This document shows positions 8,039 through 17,173 of a stretch of DNA of 64,000 nucleotides, piece after piece (the stretch's first letter is position 1; each line of letters opens with the position of its first letter). The translations under genes and the position numbers were made by a program. Under the pieces are notes generated by a model. That model was not told the DNA's origin, did not search any database, and saw only the letters and a list, made by a program, of their open reading frames with translations. The stretch comes from Pandoraea vervacti (GTDB lineage Bacteria > Pseudomonadota > Gammaproteobacteria > Burkholderiales > Burkholderiaceae): assembly GCF_000934605.2 (NCBI RefSeq), contig NZ_CP010898.2, positions 36,283 through 100,282 of the forward strand, read 5' to 3'.

Positions 8039-8884
8039 TCAATGCGACATCATCACGGGAATCCTCATACGCTCAAGCATGGTGCGCGTCACACCGCCGA
8101 GCACCCACTCCTGCATGCGCGAGTGACCATAGGCGCCCATGACGATGAGTTGAGCGTTATGGTCGGCCGCCCGGCTCAAGAGCCGCTCACCAATGTCCAC
8201 ATCGTTGCCGCCCAGCTCGGGGGTGACTTCCACAGGAACGCCGTGGCGCGCAGCGAAAATCGCAATGTCGGCCCCCGGGATCGGGCCTAGGCTGATTGAA
8301 CCGTCGGCGCGACGCACATTCGTGATGCGAACCACTTTCGCGGCGCGTAATAAGGGCAAAGCATCCACCATCGCACGCGCGGCCTCGCGCCCGCCGTCCC
8401 ACGCGAGCAGGATGTTCTCGAACGTTGTCGGTGGCGCGCCAGCGTATGGAAGAATGAGCACCGGGCGTCCGCTGTTAAGGACCACGGAGTCCACGAACGC
8501 CAGCGACGGACTCGTTTCAGGATCGTTCCGGTCTTCCTGGCCCACGATCACCAGGTCTGTGTAGCGCGCGCGCGTGCGCATCTCGCGACAGCTATCGTCC
8601 GACTGTGGCGCGAGCCACTCGGCCACAAGCGCCTGACGGTCACAAACGTCGCTAAATGTTCGTTCAGCGTAAGCTAAACGCCGGACGTCACTTTCAGGCC
8701 GGAGTGGGTCCCCCGCGAACCGGCGCGAAGTAGGCGCGGCCGCCGTGCAATTTTCTGGACGAAATGGTAAGTAAAGGCCCGTCAGATGCGCGGGTAAGCG
8801 TGCCGCCATCGCTGCGGCGAACGCCACCCGCGCCCGACACTGGTCACTGTTGTCCACGTGAACAAGAAGCGTTCGATAGCTCAT
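8039..8884 (-). CDS. Universal stress protein, tandem-domain type
   Basis: 281 residues with two UspA-like alpha/beta folds. The second is the more complete and ends in the ATP-binding glycine motif GAYGHSRMQEWVLGGVTRTM; the first (MSYRTLLVHVDNSDQCRARV) is divergent and lacks a clear motif. Such proteins are cytoplasmic and support survival under hypoxia and starvation. An FNR-type box lies 60 bases upstream of the start (8944-8957), so expression is probably oxygen-regulated. It is transcribed away from the histidine kinase gene on the other strand. Confidence 0.88.
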   Translation of the reverse strand: MSYRTLLVHVDNSDQCRARVAFAAAMAARLPAHLTGLYLPFRPENCTAAAPTSRRFAGDPLRPESDVRRLAYAERTFSDVCDRQALVAEWLAPQSDDSCREMRTRARYTDLVIVGQEDRNDPETSPSLAFVDSVVLNSGRPVLILPYAGAPPTTFENILLAWDGGREAARAMVDALPLLRAAKVVRITNVRRADGSISLGPIPGADIAIFAARHGVPVEVTPELGGNDVDIGERLLSRAADHNAQLIVMGAYGHSRMQEWVLGGVTRTMLERMRIPVMMSH

Positions 8885-8943
8885 CGCGAGTCTCCGATGC
8901 GGGCCGTCGCTATTGACTCTAGAGGACGCTCAGCGTTTGCCTC

Positions 8944-8957
8944 TTGATGACGGTCAA
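8944..8957. promoter_or_regulatory. FNR/Anr-type box upstream of the stress protein gene
   Basis: TTGATGACGGTCAA matches the TTGAT-N4-ATCAA consensus at 9 of 10 conserved positions. It sits between divergent genes; its centre is about 66 bases from the leftward stress-protein start, compatible with activation near -41.5. It may also influence the rightward histidine kinase gene. Confidence 0.65.
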
Positions 8958-9104
8958 TATCTGAGCGAAACGTCACGTCATATAGTGGGAATGTGTCCAG
9001 TGTCGGGCGCGGGCGATGTGCTTTTACCGGGAGCATGCACATGCGAACCTCAGCGCTCCAAGTCCACAAGCAGAGGAACGGGGGGCAAATCCGTCGGAAT
9101 CAAC

Positions 9105-11087
9105 ATGCTCATGTCGAGATTGATCGCGCGCGCTGCATCGGGCCCATCGCTGCGGCGGGTCGACCGCCTCACAATAGTGGTGCTCTTTCTCCTCTGCGTC
9201 GCGCTTGCACTATGGGGCTGGGTGGCCGTCAGGACCACGCTGGAGAGCAACGTCGCCGCGCGGTTCGCCTCCCGCACTGCGGCAGCGACGGACAAGCTCG
9301 CCATCGCATTGTCTGCGTACCGGGAAGTCGTGCACCATGGCGCCATGGCGACGACGGCGCAGACTGACGAGAATGCCTGGTCCGAGTACGTTAGACAAAT
9401 GCACCTCGCGCAGCGCCTGCCCGGCTTGGCGACATTCGGGGCGTGCGCGCGCGACGGCGATCGGATCGCGCGCCGCGTCGCCTACTCGGTGCGCGACGAA
9501 GTCGCGCTGGGTCCGGAGAACACGCTCGTCGTGGCCCATGCCGCGAGCGCGACCGGTGCAGCCTACCCACTTCAGGCGGGCACACCGGGGCATAAATTTC
9601 TGGTGTTGGTCTCGGATGCCGGCCCGGCGTCAGGATGCGCGTATGCCATCGTCGACATCGACACGTTGGTTCACGTCGCGATCGGACCGTTGGTGCACGA
9701 TCTGACATTGCTCGTCGCCATGCCGGACGCGTCGGGTCACCTCTGCCCGGTGTTCGACAGTATGTCGCCACGGGCACCCGGCGAGCCCAGACCGGCCGTC
9801 GTCTATCGAGCGCAAACTATCGTGCGGTACGGAACCCGCCCCGCCTTGTTTTTGACTTACTCCGCGTCCGGCGAATTTGCGCGCTTGCGAGGCACCGGCG
9901 TGGCAATGCTGGTCCTCATGCTCGGCGTCGCGATGAGCGGGTTGACGGCGCTCGCGTGGGCGCTGGCGCTGCGCGAGCGGCGCGGGGCGCGCTCGCTAAG
10001 CGCACGTGTGGCCGAGGATAAGCGGTGCTGTGAGAGCCGTCTATACAGCGTAATTCAATCGGTACGCGAGGCCATCATCACGATCGATGAGAACCACCGC
10101 ATTCAGATATTTAATCCGACGGCCGAAAACATCTTCCAGTGCAGCGCCATGGACGCTATCGGCACGCCGCTCGATCGATTCATCCCGGCGCGCTTTCGCG
10201 AGGTGCACCGCGCTCACATCGAACGCTTCGGACTGACGGGCGTGACAGAGCGCCGGATGGGCTCGGGCGGGCAACTGGCCGGCCTGCGTGCCGACGGGGC
10301 GGAGTTTCCGATGGAGGCGTCGATTTCGCAGACGGTCGACGCTTCGGGCAAATTTTATACGGTCATATTGCGCGACGTCACGGAACATCGCCGCATTGCC
10401 ACGGCACTGCAAACGTCGCGTAACGAACTCGAGAAGCTCAGCGGGCGTCTGCAGGAGGTCCGCGAAGCGGAGAAGCGGCGCATTGCGCGGGAACTCCACG
10501 ACGATCTCGGACAGCGGCTCACTGCACTGAAAATGGACGCGTCGCTGCTGAGACGGTCGGTGGATGGCCACTCGCCTGCCGGTGAGGGAGTGGCCCAGAT
10601 CGAGCGCGCGATCGACGGCATAGTCGTGGCGGTGCGCCAGATGGCCGCCGATCTCCGCCCTCCGATGCTCGACGATCTCGGCCTCGGCCCGGCCATCGAA
10701 TGGTACATCCAGGACTTCTCGCGTCGTTATGGCGTCGCCGTCGACCTTACCGGCGCACCCACTCTGCCGCCCGTTCCGCCGGCGGTGGCCACGGGCCTGT
10801 TCCGGATTGTCCAGGAGGCGCTCAATAACGTTGCAAAGCACGCCCGCGCAACCTCCGTCACGATCGACCTTTGCTGTGACACAGCGTATCGGCTCAGTAT
10901 TTCGGATAATGGGCGCGGCCTACCCGAGCGGCCTCCCAAACCCAATTCGCTGGGGCTCATCAGTATGCGCGAACGCGCCCGCCTGCTGGGCGGAACGCTG
11001 GAAGTCCACAGTCCCGCCGAAGGAGGGACGGTGGTGACGGCCGTGATTCCGCGGCGACTGCCCCCGCCTGCGCCGCCTGTCCTTTAA
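9105..11087 (+). CDS. Membrane sensor histidine kinase with CHASE-like, PAS and HisKA_3 domains
   Basis: About 660 residues from ATG 9105; in-frame codons continue upstream to 8913, so the start is not certain. Order: transmembrane helix (LTIVVLFLLCVALALWGW), a periplasmic CHASE-like domain (starting AARFASRTAAATDKLA), a second helix (GTGVAMLVLMLGVAMSGLTA), a PAS domain (VIQSVREAIITIDENHRIQI), the phosphoacceptor helix RRIARELHDDLGQRLTALKM with the accepting His in ELHDD, and a C-terminal HATPase with NNVAKHARA, SDNGRGLPE and GLISMRERA. The ELHDD-type core belongs to the NarX/UhpB/DegS class that partners NarL-type regulators; such a regulator is encoded at 13050-13703. The signal is unknown. 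Confidence 0.88.
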   Translation: MLMSRLIARAASGPSLRRVDRLTIVVLFLLCVALALWGWVAVRTTLESNVAARFASRTAAATDKLAIALSAYREVVHHGAMATTAQTDENAWSEYVRQMHLAQRLPGLATFGACARDGDRIARRVAYSVRDEVALGPENTLVVAHAASATGAAYPLQAGTPGHKFLVLVSDAGPASGCAYAIVDIDTLVHVAIGPLVHDLTLLVAMPDASGHLCPVFDSMSPRAPGEPRPAVVYRAQTIVRYGTRPALFLTYSASGEFARLRGTGVAMLVLMLGVAMSGLTALAWALALRERRGARSLSARVAEDKRCCESRLYSVIQSVREAIITIDENHRIQIFNPTAENIFQCSAMDAIGTPLDRFIPARFREVHRAHIERFGLTGVTERRMGSGGQLAGLRADGAEFPMEASISQTVDASGKFYTVILRDVTEHRRIATALQTSRNELEKLSGRLQEVREAEKRRIARELHDDLGQRLTALKMDASLLRRSVDGHSPAGEGVAQIERAIDGIVVAVRQMAADLRPPMLDDLGLGPAIEWYIQDFSRRYGVAVDLTGAPTLPPVPPAVATGLFRIVQEALNNVAKHARATSVTIDLCCDTAYRLSISDNGRGLPERPPKPNSLGLISMRERARLLGGTLEVHSPAEGGTVVTAVIPRRLPPPAPPVL

Positions 11088-11091
11088 GGGC

Positions 11092-12114
11092 TCACGTCTG
11101 CTGGACGTTGAGAACTGCGGCGCCCGCCACTGCGCCACTACGCAGGTCGTCCAGCGCCTCGTTGGCGTCCTCCAGCGCGTAACGTTGGGTGGCCACGCGC
11201 AAAGGGACCCGTTCGGCGAGGGCGAGGAACGCCAGTCCGTCGTCACGCGTGAGATTCGCCACCGAGCGAAGTTGTCGTTCGCCCCACATTAATCGATAGG
11301 GGAACGACGGAAGATCGCTCATGTGGATGCCCGCGCATACAACGCAACCGCCTCGCTCGAGCGCGGCAAGCGCCTGCGGCACGAGTGCCCCCACCGGGGC
11401 GAACAGAATGGCCGCATCGAGCGAGCGCGGCGGCAACGCGTCGCTGGGGCCCGCCCAGCAGGCACCGTGCGCGAGCGCGAAAGCTATGCCCCGCTCATCC
11501 CCCGGTCGGACAAAGGCGTACACGTCGCGCGCCTGAGCCGTGGCGATCTGGGCAATCAGATGGGCGGCCGCACCGAAGCCGTAGATGCCGATGCGCCGCG
11601 CCGCGCCCACCATTTGCAAGGAGCGAAAGCCGATCAGTCCCGCGCACAGCAGCGGCGCCGCAGTGGCGTCATCGTATCGCTCGGGCAGCCGGAACGTGAA
11701 GCGTGCCTGCGCGAGGGCGTACTCGGCATAGCCACCATTGAGAGTGTAGCCGGTAAACTCCGCGCGCCCACACAGATTCTCGCGCCCGGTGAGACAAAAA
11801 TGGCAACCGCCGCATGTCGATCCGAGCCAAGGCACACCGACCCGCTCTCCAACAGCGAGGTGTTCCACCCGCGCGCCCAGCGCCGCGACCGTCCCCACGA
11901 TCTCGTGGCCCGGAATGACGCCATCGGGAACGTTGGGCAGATCGCCGTCGACCACGTGCAAGTCAGTACGACACACGCCGCACACCCGTACCCGGACCAA
12001 GACCTGTGTCGGACCGGGCGCCGGTACCGGCAGTGCCGCTAGCCTGAGCCGGCGCGCGCCCTTGCACAATTGCATCGCTCGCATGGTCCCGTCTTGCCGC
12101 ACATGCATCGCCAT
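11092..12114 (-). CDS. Zinc-dependent alcohol dehydrogenase (MDR family)
   Basis: 340 residues. Catalytic zinc ligands are visible in CGVCRTDLHVVDGDLP and PGHEIVGTV; the structural zinc motif is CGGCHFCLTGRENLC. The nucleotide-binding region around RIGIYGFGAAAHLIAQIA has a slightly altered Rossmann glycine pattern. It would oxidise alcohols or reduce aldehydes with NAD(P), probably as a redox outlet under low oxygen. It starts 7 bases after the FNR-type regulator stop and is likely cotranscribed with it. A second ATG at 12084 (MRAMQL) is also possible. It converges on the kinase gene with only a few bases between. Confidence 0.88.
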   Translation of the reverse strand: MAMHVRQDGTMRAMQLCKGARRLRLAALPVPAPGPTQVLVRVRVCGVCRTDLHVVDGDLPNVPDGVIPGHEIVGTVAALGARVEHLAVGERVGVPWLGSTCGGCHFCLTGRENLCGRAEFTGYTLNGGYAEYALAQARFTFRLPERYDDATAAPLLCAGLIGFRSLQMVGAARRIGIYGFGAAAHLIAQIATAQARDVYAFVRPGDERGIAFALAHGACWAGPSDALPPRSLDAAILFAPVGALVPQALAALERGGCVVCAGIHMSDLPSFPYRLMWGERQLRSVANLTRDDGLAFLALAERVPLRVATQRYALEDANEALDDLRSGAVAGAAVLNVQQT

Positions 12115-12120
12115 GCCCAG

Positions 12121-12921
12121 TTAGATCGAGGCCATCGCCATATTCCGCAGGCGTTGCGCGTCGAGGATCGTAATTTCGCGTTGGCGCACCCGCAAGGCAT
12201 TCTGGGCTTGCATGCGCGAGAGCATGCGACTGACTGTCTCGAGCTTCAAACCGAGGAAGCTTCCAATCTCGCCGCGCGTCAGATGGAGGAAGAATGATTG
12301 CGGCGAGAAGCCGCGCGCGGCAAGACGCGTGGACACATCCAGCAGAAAGCTCGCGAGCCGCGCCTCGCCGCGCGTGCTGCCAAGGCGAAGCACCTGTTTT
12401 TGCTCGCGCACGATTCCGCCAGCGATGAGTCGATGCAGCTGATGGCGCAATATCGGCACTTGCCCGCAAACGGTTTCGAGCTCGGCATACTGAACGGCGC
12501 ACACTTGGCTGTCTTCGAGCGCGACCGCTTCAGAAACATGGCGCCCGTCGGCAATGCCACTCAGGCCGAGGAGCTCGCCGGGGAGCAGATAGTCGGCGAC
12601 TTGCTCCCGGCCATCGGGGTGCATAATGACGGTCTTAAACGTTCCGGCATGCACCGCGTACAAGTGCTCCAATGGGTCGCCTGGCCGAAATAGTACCTCA
12701 CTGCGCCGTAACGTGCGGCGAACGCGCACGAGAGCGGCCAGTCGACGCGCCACCTCTTCTGGAAGTTTCTGCGGCAGGCACAGGTCGCGCAGCAGGCAGG
12801 GACTACAGCGCCCAATATGCGCGACGCTCGATGCTACTGTATCGTCGAAGGCAAGATGAATGTGGCAAGATCCGCGCCGCAGGGCTGGCGCGCTCTCAAG
12901 CGTTGGTGGCGGGATGCACAT
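12121..12921 (-). CDS. FNR/Anr-type oxygen-responsive transcription regulator with iron-sulfur cysteines
   Basis: 266 residues from ATG 12921 (GGAG upstream); the frame extends further upstream but without a better start. The N-terminal cluster CSPCLLRDLC gives C39-x2-C42-x5-C48, the FNR spacing, and C141 (in SQVCAVQYAEL) corresponds to the central fourth cysteine, so a [4Fe-4S] oxygen sensor is expected. A cyclic-nucleotide-like beta-barrel (FRPGDPLEHLYAVHAGTFKT) and a C-terminal winged helix follow. The recognition helix reads LKLETVSRMLSRM; E-x2-SR is the FNR set that contacts TTGAT half-sites, which recur in this window. It is the likely master regulator of the neighbouring genes. Confidence 0.92.
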   Translation of the reverse strand: MCIPPPTLESAPALRRGSCHIHLAFDDTVASSVAHIGRCSPCLLRDLCLPQKLPEEVARRLAALVRVRRTLRRSEVLFRPGDPLEHLYAVHAGTFKTVIMHPDGREQVADYLLPGELLGLSGIADGRHVSEAVALEDSQVCAVQYAELETVCGQVPILRHQLHRLIAGGIVREQKQVLRLGSTRGEARLASFLLDVSTRLAARGFSPQSFFLHLTRGEIGSFLGLKLETVSRMLSRMQAQNALRVRQREITILDAQRLRNMAMASI

Positions 12922-13049
12922 AGCGGACTCCGAGGCATCTGCGAGGGAAACGTCCCTTTTAGTATCCGAAGGGCGCAGCGGAAATGAAATCAGCCCGACG
13001 CGCGAATCTACGTCAGCCGAAGTGATCGCCTGTAGGCGCAAGCCTACAA

Positions 13050-13703
13050 TCAGTCGGCCCAAAGGCTATCGTGCAGGAGGTCATACCGAAGCGCATAGGG
13101 CACGAGCTCAGCCTGACTGGTGAGTTGCAACTTTTGCAGTACGCGAGCTTTGTAGGTACTGACGGTTTTCGCACTGACACACAGCACCTCGGCGATCTGT
13201 CCGAGATTCAGCCCGCGCGCAAGCATCAGGAAGACATCAAACTCGCGGTCCGAGAGGCGGCGATAACCGGGACCATCGGCCACGGCACTCGCCAGATCCT
13301 GCGCAATTTTCTCAGCCATAGAAGGACTGAGGTAGACGCCGCCCGAGTCCACCTTGCGCACCGCCAGCACGAGCTCGGCGGGAGCGCTTTCCTTGGTCAG
13401 ATAGCCCGAAGCCCCCGCTTTCAAGGCCCGCACAGCATATTGCTCTTCGCCATGCATGGTTAGCACAAGAATAGCCACCTTGGGGAAAGACGCTTTGATA
13501 TGGCTGATGAGGTCGATGCCGCTTCGCCCGGGCATGGACAGATCGAGCAACAGCACGTCGCACAGCGAACGCTCCAGTAAAGTCACCGCCTGCGCCCCGT
13601 TGGCCGCCTCGCCAACCAGTTCCAGGTCGTCAATACCGGCCAGAATCCGCTGCAACCCGGCCCGTATCAGCGTGTGATCGTCTGCGACAATAATTCGCGT
13701 CAT
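13050..13703 (-). CDS. NarL/FixJ-type response regulator
   Basis: 217 residues from ATG 13703 with GGGAG upstream. The receiver domain has the acidic pair ADDH (residues 7-10), phosphoacceptor D54 in LLLDLSMPGRSG and the conserved K in YLTKESAP. The C-terminal LuxR-type helix-turn-helix is LSDREFDVFLMLARGLNLGQ followed by IAEVLCVSAKTVSTYK. It should be phosphorylated by the HisKA_3 kinase encoded at 9105-11087. Its stop lies 128 bases upstream of the FNR-type gene on the same strand. Confidence 0.92.
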   Translation of the reverse strand: MTRIIVADDHTLIRAGLQRILAGIDDLELVGEAANGAQAVTLLERSLCDVLLLDLSMPGRSGIDLISHIKASFPKVAILVLTMHGEEQYAVRALKAGASGYLTKESAPAELVLAVRKVDSGGVYLSPSMAEKIAQDLASAVADGPGYRRLSDREFDVFLMLARGLNLGQIAEVLCVSAKTVSTYKARVLQKLQLTSQAELVPYALRYDLLHDSLWAD

Positions 13704-13857
13704 GCCCGGCTCCCGGCGCTGTTCGCTTACCTTAGGGATATGCACGCGCCATCGGCCCAGGCGCACACAACTTTATGGCCTATTTTAGGCGACATTCCGA
13801 TCAACCGACGTCCTTCGCGACATCCGGGCCGGGGTCTTCAGTCGAGGGAAGCTCGTC

Positions 13858-14328
13858 CTACCGGTTCGGCTTGCCCCGCATGGGCTCGCTCGGCGCCGGA
13901 ATGAGAATGACCGGCCGTTGCGCCTGCCTCACGCAGGTCTCGGCCACGCTGCCCAGCGCCGACCGACGACCCCCCCGACGGCCATGCGTGCCCACCACGA
14001 TCGCATCGGCGGCAAATTCCGCCGCAGCGAGGTTGATCTGCTGTGCCACGTCGCCCGACACGGGTGGCAGTTCACGGATCTCGACATCGCCGTTCACGCC
14101 CTCTGCCCCTAACCGCTGGCTGGCGATGCCGCGAATATGTTCACCCTGTGCGCGTAATGCCTCGATATAGGGTAACGGATCTATGTCGGCCACGTAGGCT
14201 AACGGCACGTCGACGACGAACAGCACGCGCAGACGCGCGGCGCGCGCCTTCGCGACGGCCAGCGCGTAATCGAGCGCGCGATCCGATGTGGGGCTACCGT
14301 CGATGGCAACCAATAGGCGTTTGAACAT
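13858..14328 (-). CDS. Universal stress protein, single domain
   Basis: 156 residues, a complete UspA fold: MFKRLLVAIDGSPTSDRALD at the start and the ATP-binding motif GTHGRRGGRRSALGSVAE near the end. It lies 7 bases after the preceding stress-protein gene, so the two are cotranscribed from the FNR-box promoter at about 15 kb. A small inverted repeat (GCCTA-TTT-TAGGC, 13778-13790) sits between this gene and the response regulator. Confidence 0.9.
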   Translation of the reverse strand: MFKRLLVAIDGSPTSDRALDYALAVAKARAARLRVLFVVDVPLAYVADIDPLPYIEALRAQGEHIRGIASQRLGAEGVNGDVEIRELPPVSGDVAQQINLAAAEFAADAIVVGTHGRRGGRRSALGSVAETCVRQAQRPVILIPAPSEPMRGKPNR

Positions 14329-14335
14329 AACGTCA

Positions 14336-14839
14336 TCACCTCGCGACGAGTGTCCCCGCTGCGGCCATCGCGGCGATCAGCTTCCCCGGCTCCTCGGGGA
14401 TCAGCATGACAGGTCGACGCGACTTGCGCAGTACCTCTTCGGCGACACTGCCCAGCAGAAGTCGGCGCGCCCCCCGGCGGCCGTGAGTGCCCAGCACCAG
14501 AAGGTCGGCGCGCCAACGCTGCGCTTCGCGGAGGACCGCGCCGGCCACGGTGCCTCCCCAAGCGCGCAGTTCGATTGAGCGAGTGTCCGCCTGGATGCCC
14601 GCGTCCTGAAGCGCCGTGTACGCGTCACTCAGGAGCTTTTGGCCTTCACAGATCCATCTTTCCCGGGCCGCCTGCCAGTCGGCCCAGGGTGCCTGCGTCG
14701 CTGAGTACGATCCGAGTGGTTCGTCGATGACGTGCACGACCCGCATCACATCGTCGGCCAAGGCGAAGCGAATGGCTGCCTGCAACGCATGCTGCGCTGT
14801 ATCACTCGGGTCCATGGCGACAAGAATGCGTTGAGGCAT
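14336..14839 (-). CDS. Universal stress protein, single domain
   Basis: 167 residues from ATG 14839 (MPQRILVAMDPSD), chosen because GGGGACGG precedes it and UspA proteins normally begin close to this strand; an in-frame extension to 14947 contains other ATGs. The ATP-binding motif is GTHGRRGARRLLLGSVAEEV. It is the first gene of a leftward pair. A -10-like TACAGT (14953-14958) lies about 60 bases from the centre of the FNR box at 15000-15013, the class I activator distance. Confidence 0.88.
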   Translation of the reverse strand: MPQRILVAMDPSDTAQHALQAAIRFALADDVMRVVHVIDEPLGSYSATQAPWADWQAARERWICEGQKLLSDAYTALQDAGIQADTRSIELRAWGGTVAGAVLREAQRWRADLLVLGTHGRRGARRLLLGSVAEEVLRKSRRPVMLIPEEPGKLIAAMAAAGTLVAR

Positions 14840-14999
14840 TTGACCGTCCCCGGCATTCGCCGCAGATTCCATGAAAATGCGTTCCATTCGCGCCTGTCGG
14901 TTGCGCGAATGACGCCGTGACGTCGCGGTGGGCGCATCCGGCGTCACACCCTACTGTAGGCAGCCTGAAGCGCACCGGGCACCGCAAGGGTGTGCTGGG

Positions 15000-15013
15000 T
15001 TGATGCACGTCAA
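15000..15013. promoter_or_regulatory. FNR/Anr-type box upstream of two stress-protein genes
   Basis: TTGATGCACGTCAA matches the consensus at 9 of 10 positions. Downstream on the leftward strand TACAGT at 14953-14958 is a credible -10 element, placing the box near -61. Confidence 0.65.
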
Positions 15014-15568
15014 TGCGCACGCGTTTTGCGCGGCCCCCGAGGCCGGCGCCGCCTATGCTACGAGTCACCAACGCTGAAACGCGTCGATGTGTCCCCGAAG
15101 TTTTCCGTGGCGATAGCGTTTGTGGGGCCGCCAGCACCGTAACCGGATCCCAACCGCGGGGGTTACATTGGGAGAGCGAATGCCCATCGCCCGCGCGGCA
15201 TCTCAAGCTGTCAAGGCGCTGCGTCGCCAGAACCGGGCGCCTTGCCTGCTGAAGTGCTCCGGCAGAGGGCGATTGTGCTTACGTACGCGCATATTGAGGA
15301 CAGCGACCACCGCTGGCGCGCACCCGTGATGGCCGTGCCGGTCCTGTGTATTGCACCGTGGTGACAGTCGATACGCTCTTGGCACACATAGTTATGGGAG
15401 GAGACGTTGGCATGGCTGCCGGAGTTCAAAGCCTTGGGGCGCACGAGTTGCTCAATCGCGGCGAATCCTTTGCGGTCGACGGCCCGCGCCGCCGTAGGCC
15501 CAATGGCGCGCGCAGCCTCGCTTAATCAAACACGCCGCACTGCGCGGCGCTCATGCGGGAACCCGGCC
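15014..15568. other. Gene-free stretch upstream of the DUF1488 gene
   Basis: No recognisable coding region or RNA. Several short open frames exist on both strands but none shows motifs or a good ribosome-binding site. Confidence 0.35.
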
Positions 15569-15856
15569 ATGGAGATTGATTTCCCTCATTTCACGCCCGT
15601 CTACAATGCCGACGACATCTCGATCGAATTTCTCGCCCAGGTCGACGGCAAGCACATGCTCTGCGCCATTTCGGCCGAAGCGCTCGAAGATCATTTCGGC
15701 GCAACGTCGTGTAACGTCGACGAGCTGACGAAGGCATTCGAGGCAAATCGCAGCGTGATCGAGCAAATGGCGGCACAGTATCTTCGCCTGTGCCACGGCA
15801 CGCCGGTGCTGCTACGTAGCGGTCATTTCAGGTGGGCCACGCCGCGCCCGACCTAG
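15569..15856 (+). CDS. DUF1488-like small protein
   Basis: 95 residues from ATG 15569 (MEIDFPHFTPVYNADDISIE). The start fits the family's usual small size, though the frame is open further upstream. The pattern of an N-terminal beta-rich part (FLAQVDGKHMLCAISAEALE DHFG) and helical C-terminal half (ELTKAFEANRSVIEQMAAQY) resembles DUF1488 proteins, which are common in Burkholderia stress-gene neighbourhoods. Molecular function is unknown. It sits between the stress block and an IS110 element. Confidence 0.6.
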   Translation: MEIDFPHFTPVYNADDISIEFLAQVDGKHMLCAISAEALEDHFGATSCNVDELTKAFEANRSVIEQMAAQYLRLCHGTPVLLRSGHFRWATPRPT

Positions 15857-16126
15857 CGGCACCCTTGAGATGGGGGGAAACTCATCGTCAGGCGCCGCCG
15901 CGGTGTGGGGCGCTTAAGTTACCGACGGCCGGTTTGCTCCTGGCTAAAAGGGGGCGACAGCATGGAGGCCGCCTACCGCCAGTCATTGTCCGGGAGAATG
16001 AAATGAACGCGTCCCACCCCGTGACCGAGTGAGCAAAGGAAGGTGGATCCTCACGGGCCAACGGCATCGATGTGCCCAAAGTGGAAAATACGAAGTTTTC
16101 CAAAGCAACCGGAGGATCCGAGTGAA

Positions 16127-17173
16127 TTGTACGGCAGGGGTGTAGACATCGCGAAAAGTGTGTTCCAAGTGCATTACGTCGATCAGGAAACTGGAGAGAT
16201 CGTGAACAAGCCGATCAAGCGGGCAAAGTTCCTTGAGCATTTTGCGAACCGAGCGCCGTGCCTGATCGGGATGGAAGCGTGCGGTGGTGCGCACCACTGG
16301 GCCCGGCAACTCACGAAGCTGGGCCACGAGGTGAAGCTGATGCCGGGGGAGTTCGTAAAGGCTTTCAACATCAGGAACAAGAGCGATGCGGCTGATGCGA
16401 AGGCGATCTGGCTGGCCGTGCAGCAGCCGGGCAAGCCGGTCGCAGTAAAGACCGAAATGCAGCAAGCCATGCTGGGGCTGCACCGGATGAGACAGCAACT
16501 GATCAAATTTCGCACGATGCAGATTAATGCTCTGCGAGGGCTGCTAACGGAATACGGTGAAGTGATGGGCAAGAGTCGGGCGAAGCTCGAGAAGGAAATA
16601 CCCGCTGTGCTCGAACGGATTGCGGAGCGTTTGCCTGCCGTGCTGATGGATACGTTTCGCGCGCAGTGGAACGGACTGGAGAAGCTTGATGAGCAGATCG
16701 CTGAGATCGAGCGTCGGATGCGCGAGTGGAAGAAAGAGGATAAGGCGGTCAAGGCCATCAGCGAGATTCCCGGTGTTGGATTACTGACGGCAACAGCAGC
16801 TGTCGCGATGATGGGAGATGCGAAAGCGTTCAGTTCGGGACGAGAGTTTGCCGCGTGGGTTGGGATCGTGCCGAAGCAGACGGGTTCGGGCGGCAAGGTG
16901 AACTTGCATGGCATATCAAAGCGCGGCGACACATATCTGCGCACCCTGCTGATTCACGGTGCACGATCTGTGCTGACGCATGCGAAAGAGCCCGGTGAGT
17001 GGGTCGAACAAATCCAGAAGCGGCGGCCAAAAAATGTCGTAATCGTCGCGTTAGCCAACAAGATGGCGCGAACGATCTGGGCAGTTCTTGCCCATGACCG
17101 ACAGTACCAGAAGGGATATGTGAGCGTGAAACCTGGAGTTGACCCTGTAAAACCGGACACACCATCACACTAA
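16127..17173 (+). CDS. IS110-family DEDD transposase with altered C-terminus
   Basis: About 348 residues from TTG 16127, which has GGAGGA upstream; an in-frame ATG at 16043 is also possible. The N-terminal RuvC-like domain shows VDIAKSVFQVHYVD (first D), LIGMEACGGAHHW (E) and NKSDAADAKAIW (D pair); the C-terminal Transposase_20 domain shows EIPGVGLLTATAAVAM and GISKRGDTYLRTLLIHGAR. Before the nested insertion the protein ended GYVSVKPV; the inserted IS end now supplies GVDPVKPDTPSH instead. The catalytic part is intact, so activity may be retained. Confidence 0.88.
   Translation: MYGRGVDIAKSVFQVHYVDQETGEIVNKPIKRAKFLEHFANRAPCLIGMEACGGAHHWARQLTKLGHEVKLMPGEFVKAFNIRNKSDAADAKAIWLAVQQPGKPVAVKTEMQQAMLGLHRMRQQLIKFRTMQINALRGLLTEYGEVMGKSRAKLEKEIPAVLERIAERLPAVLMDTFRAQWNGLEKLDEQIAEIERRMREWKKEDKAVKAISEIPGVGLLTATAAVAMMGDAKAFSSGREFAAWVGIVPKQTGSGGKVNLHGISKRGDTYLRTLLIHGARSVLTHAKEPGEWVEQIQKRRPKNVVIVALANKMARTIWAVLAHDRQYQKGYVSVKPGVDPVKPDTPSH

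Noticed and set aside
15407..15568. N-terminal extension of the DUF1488 protein
   Set aside because: The extension is low-complexity Ala/Arg-rich, and the ATG at 15569 gives the size and start expected for the family.
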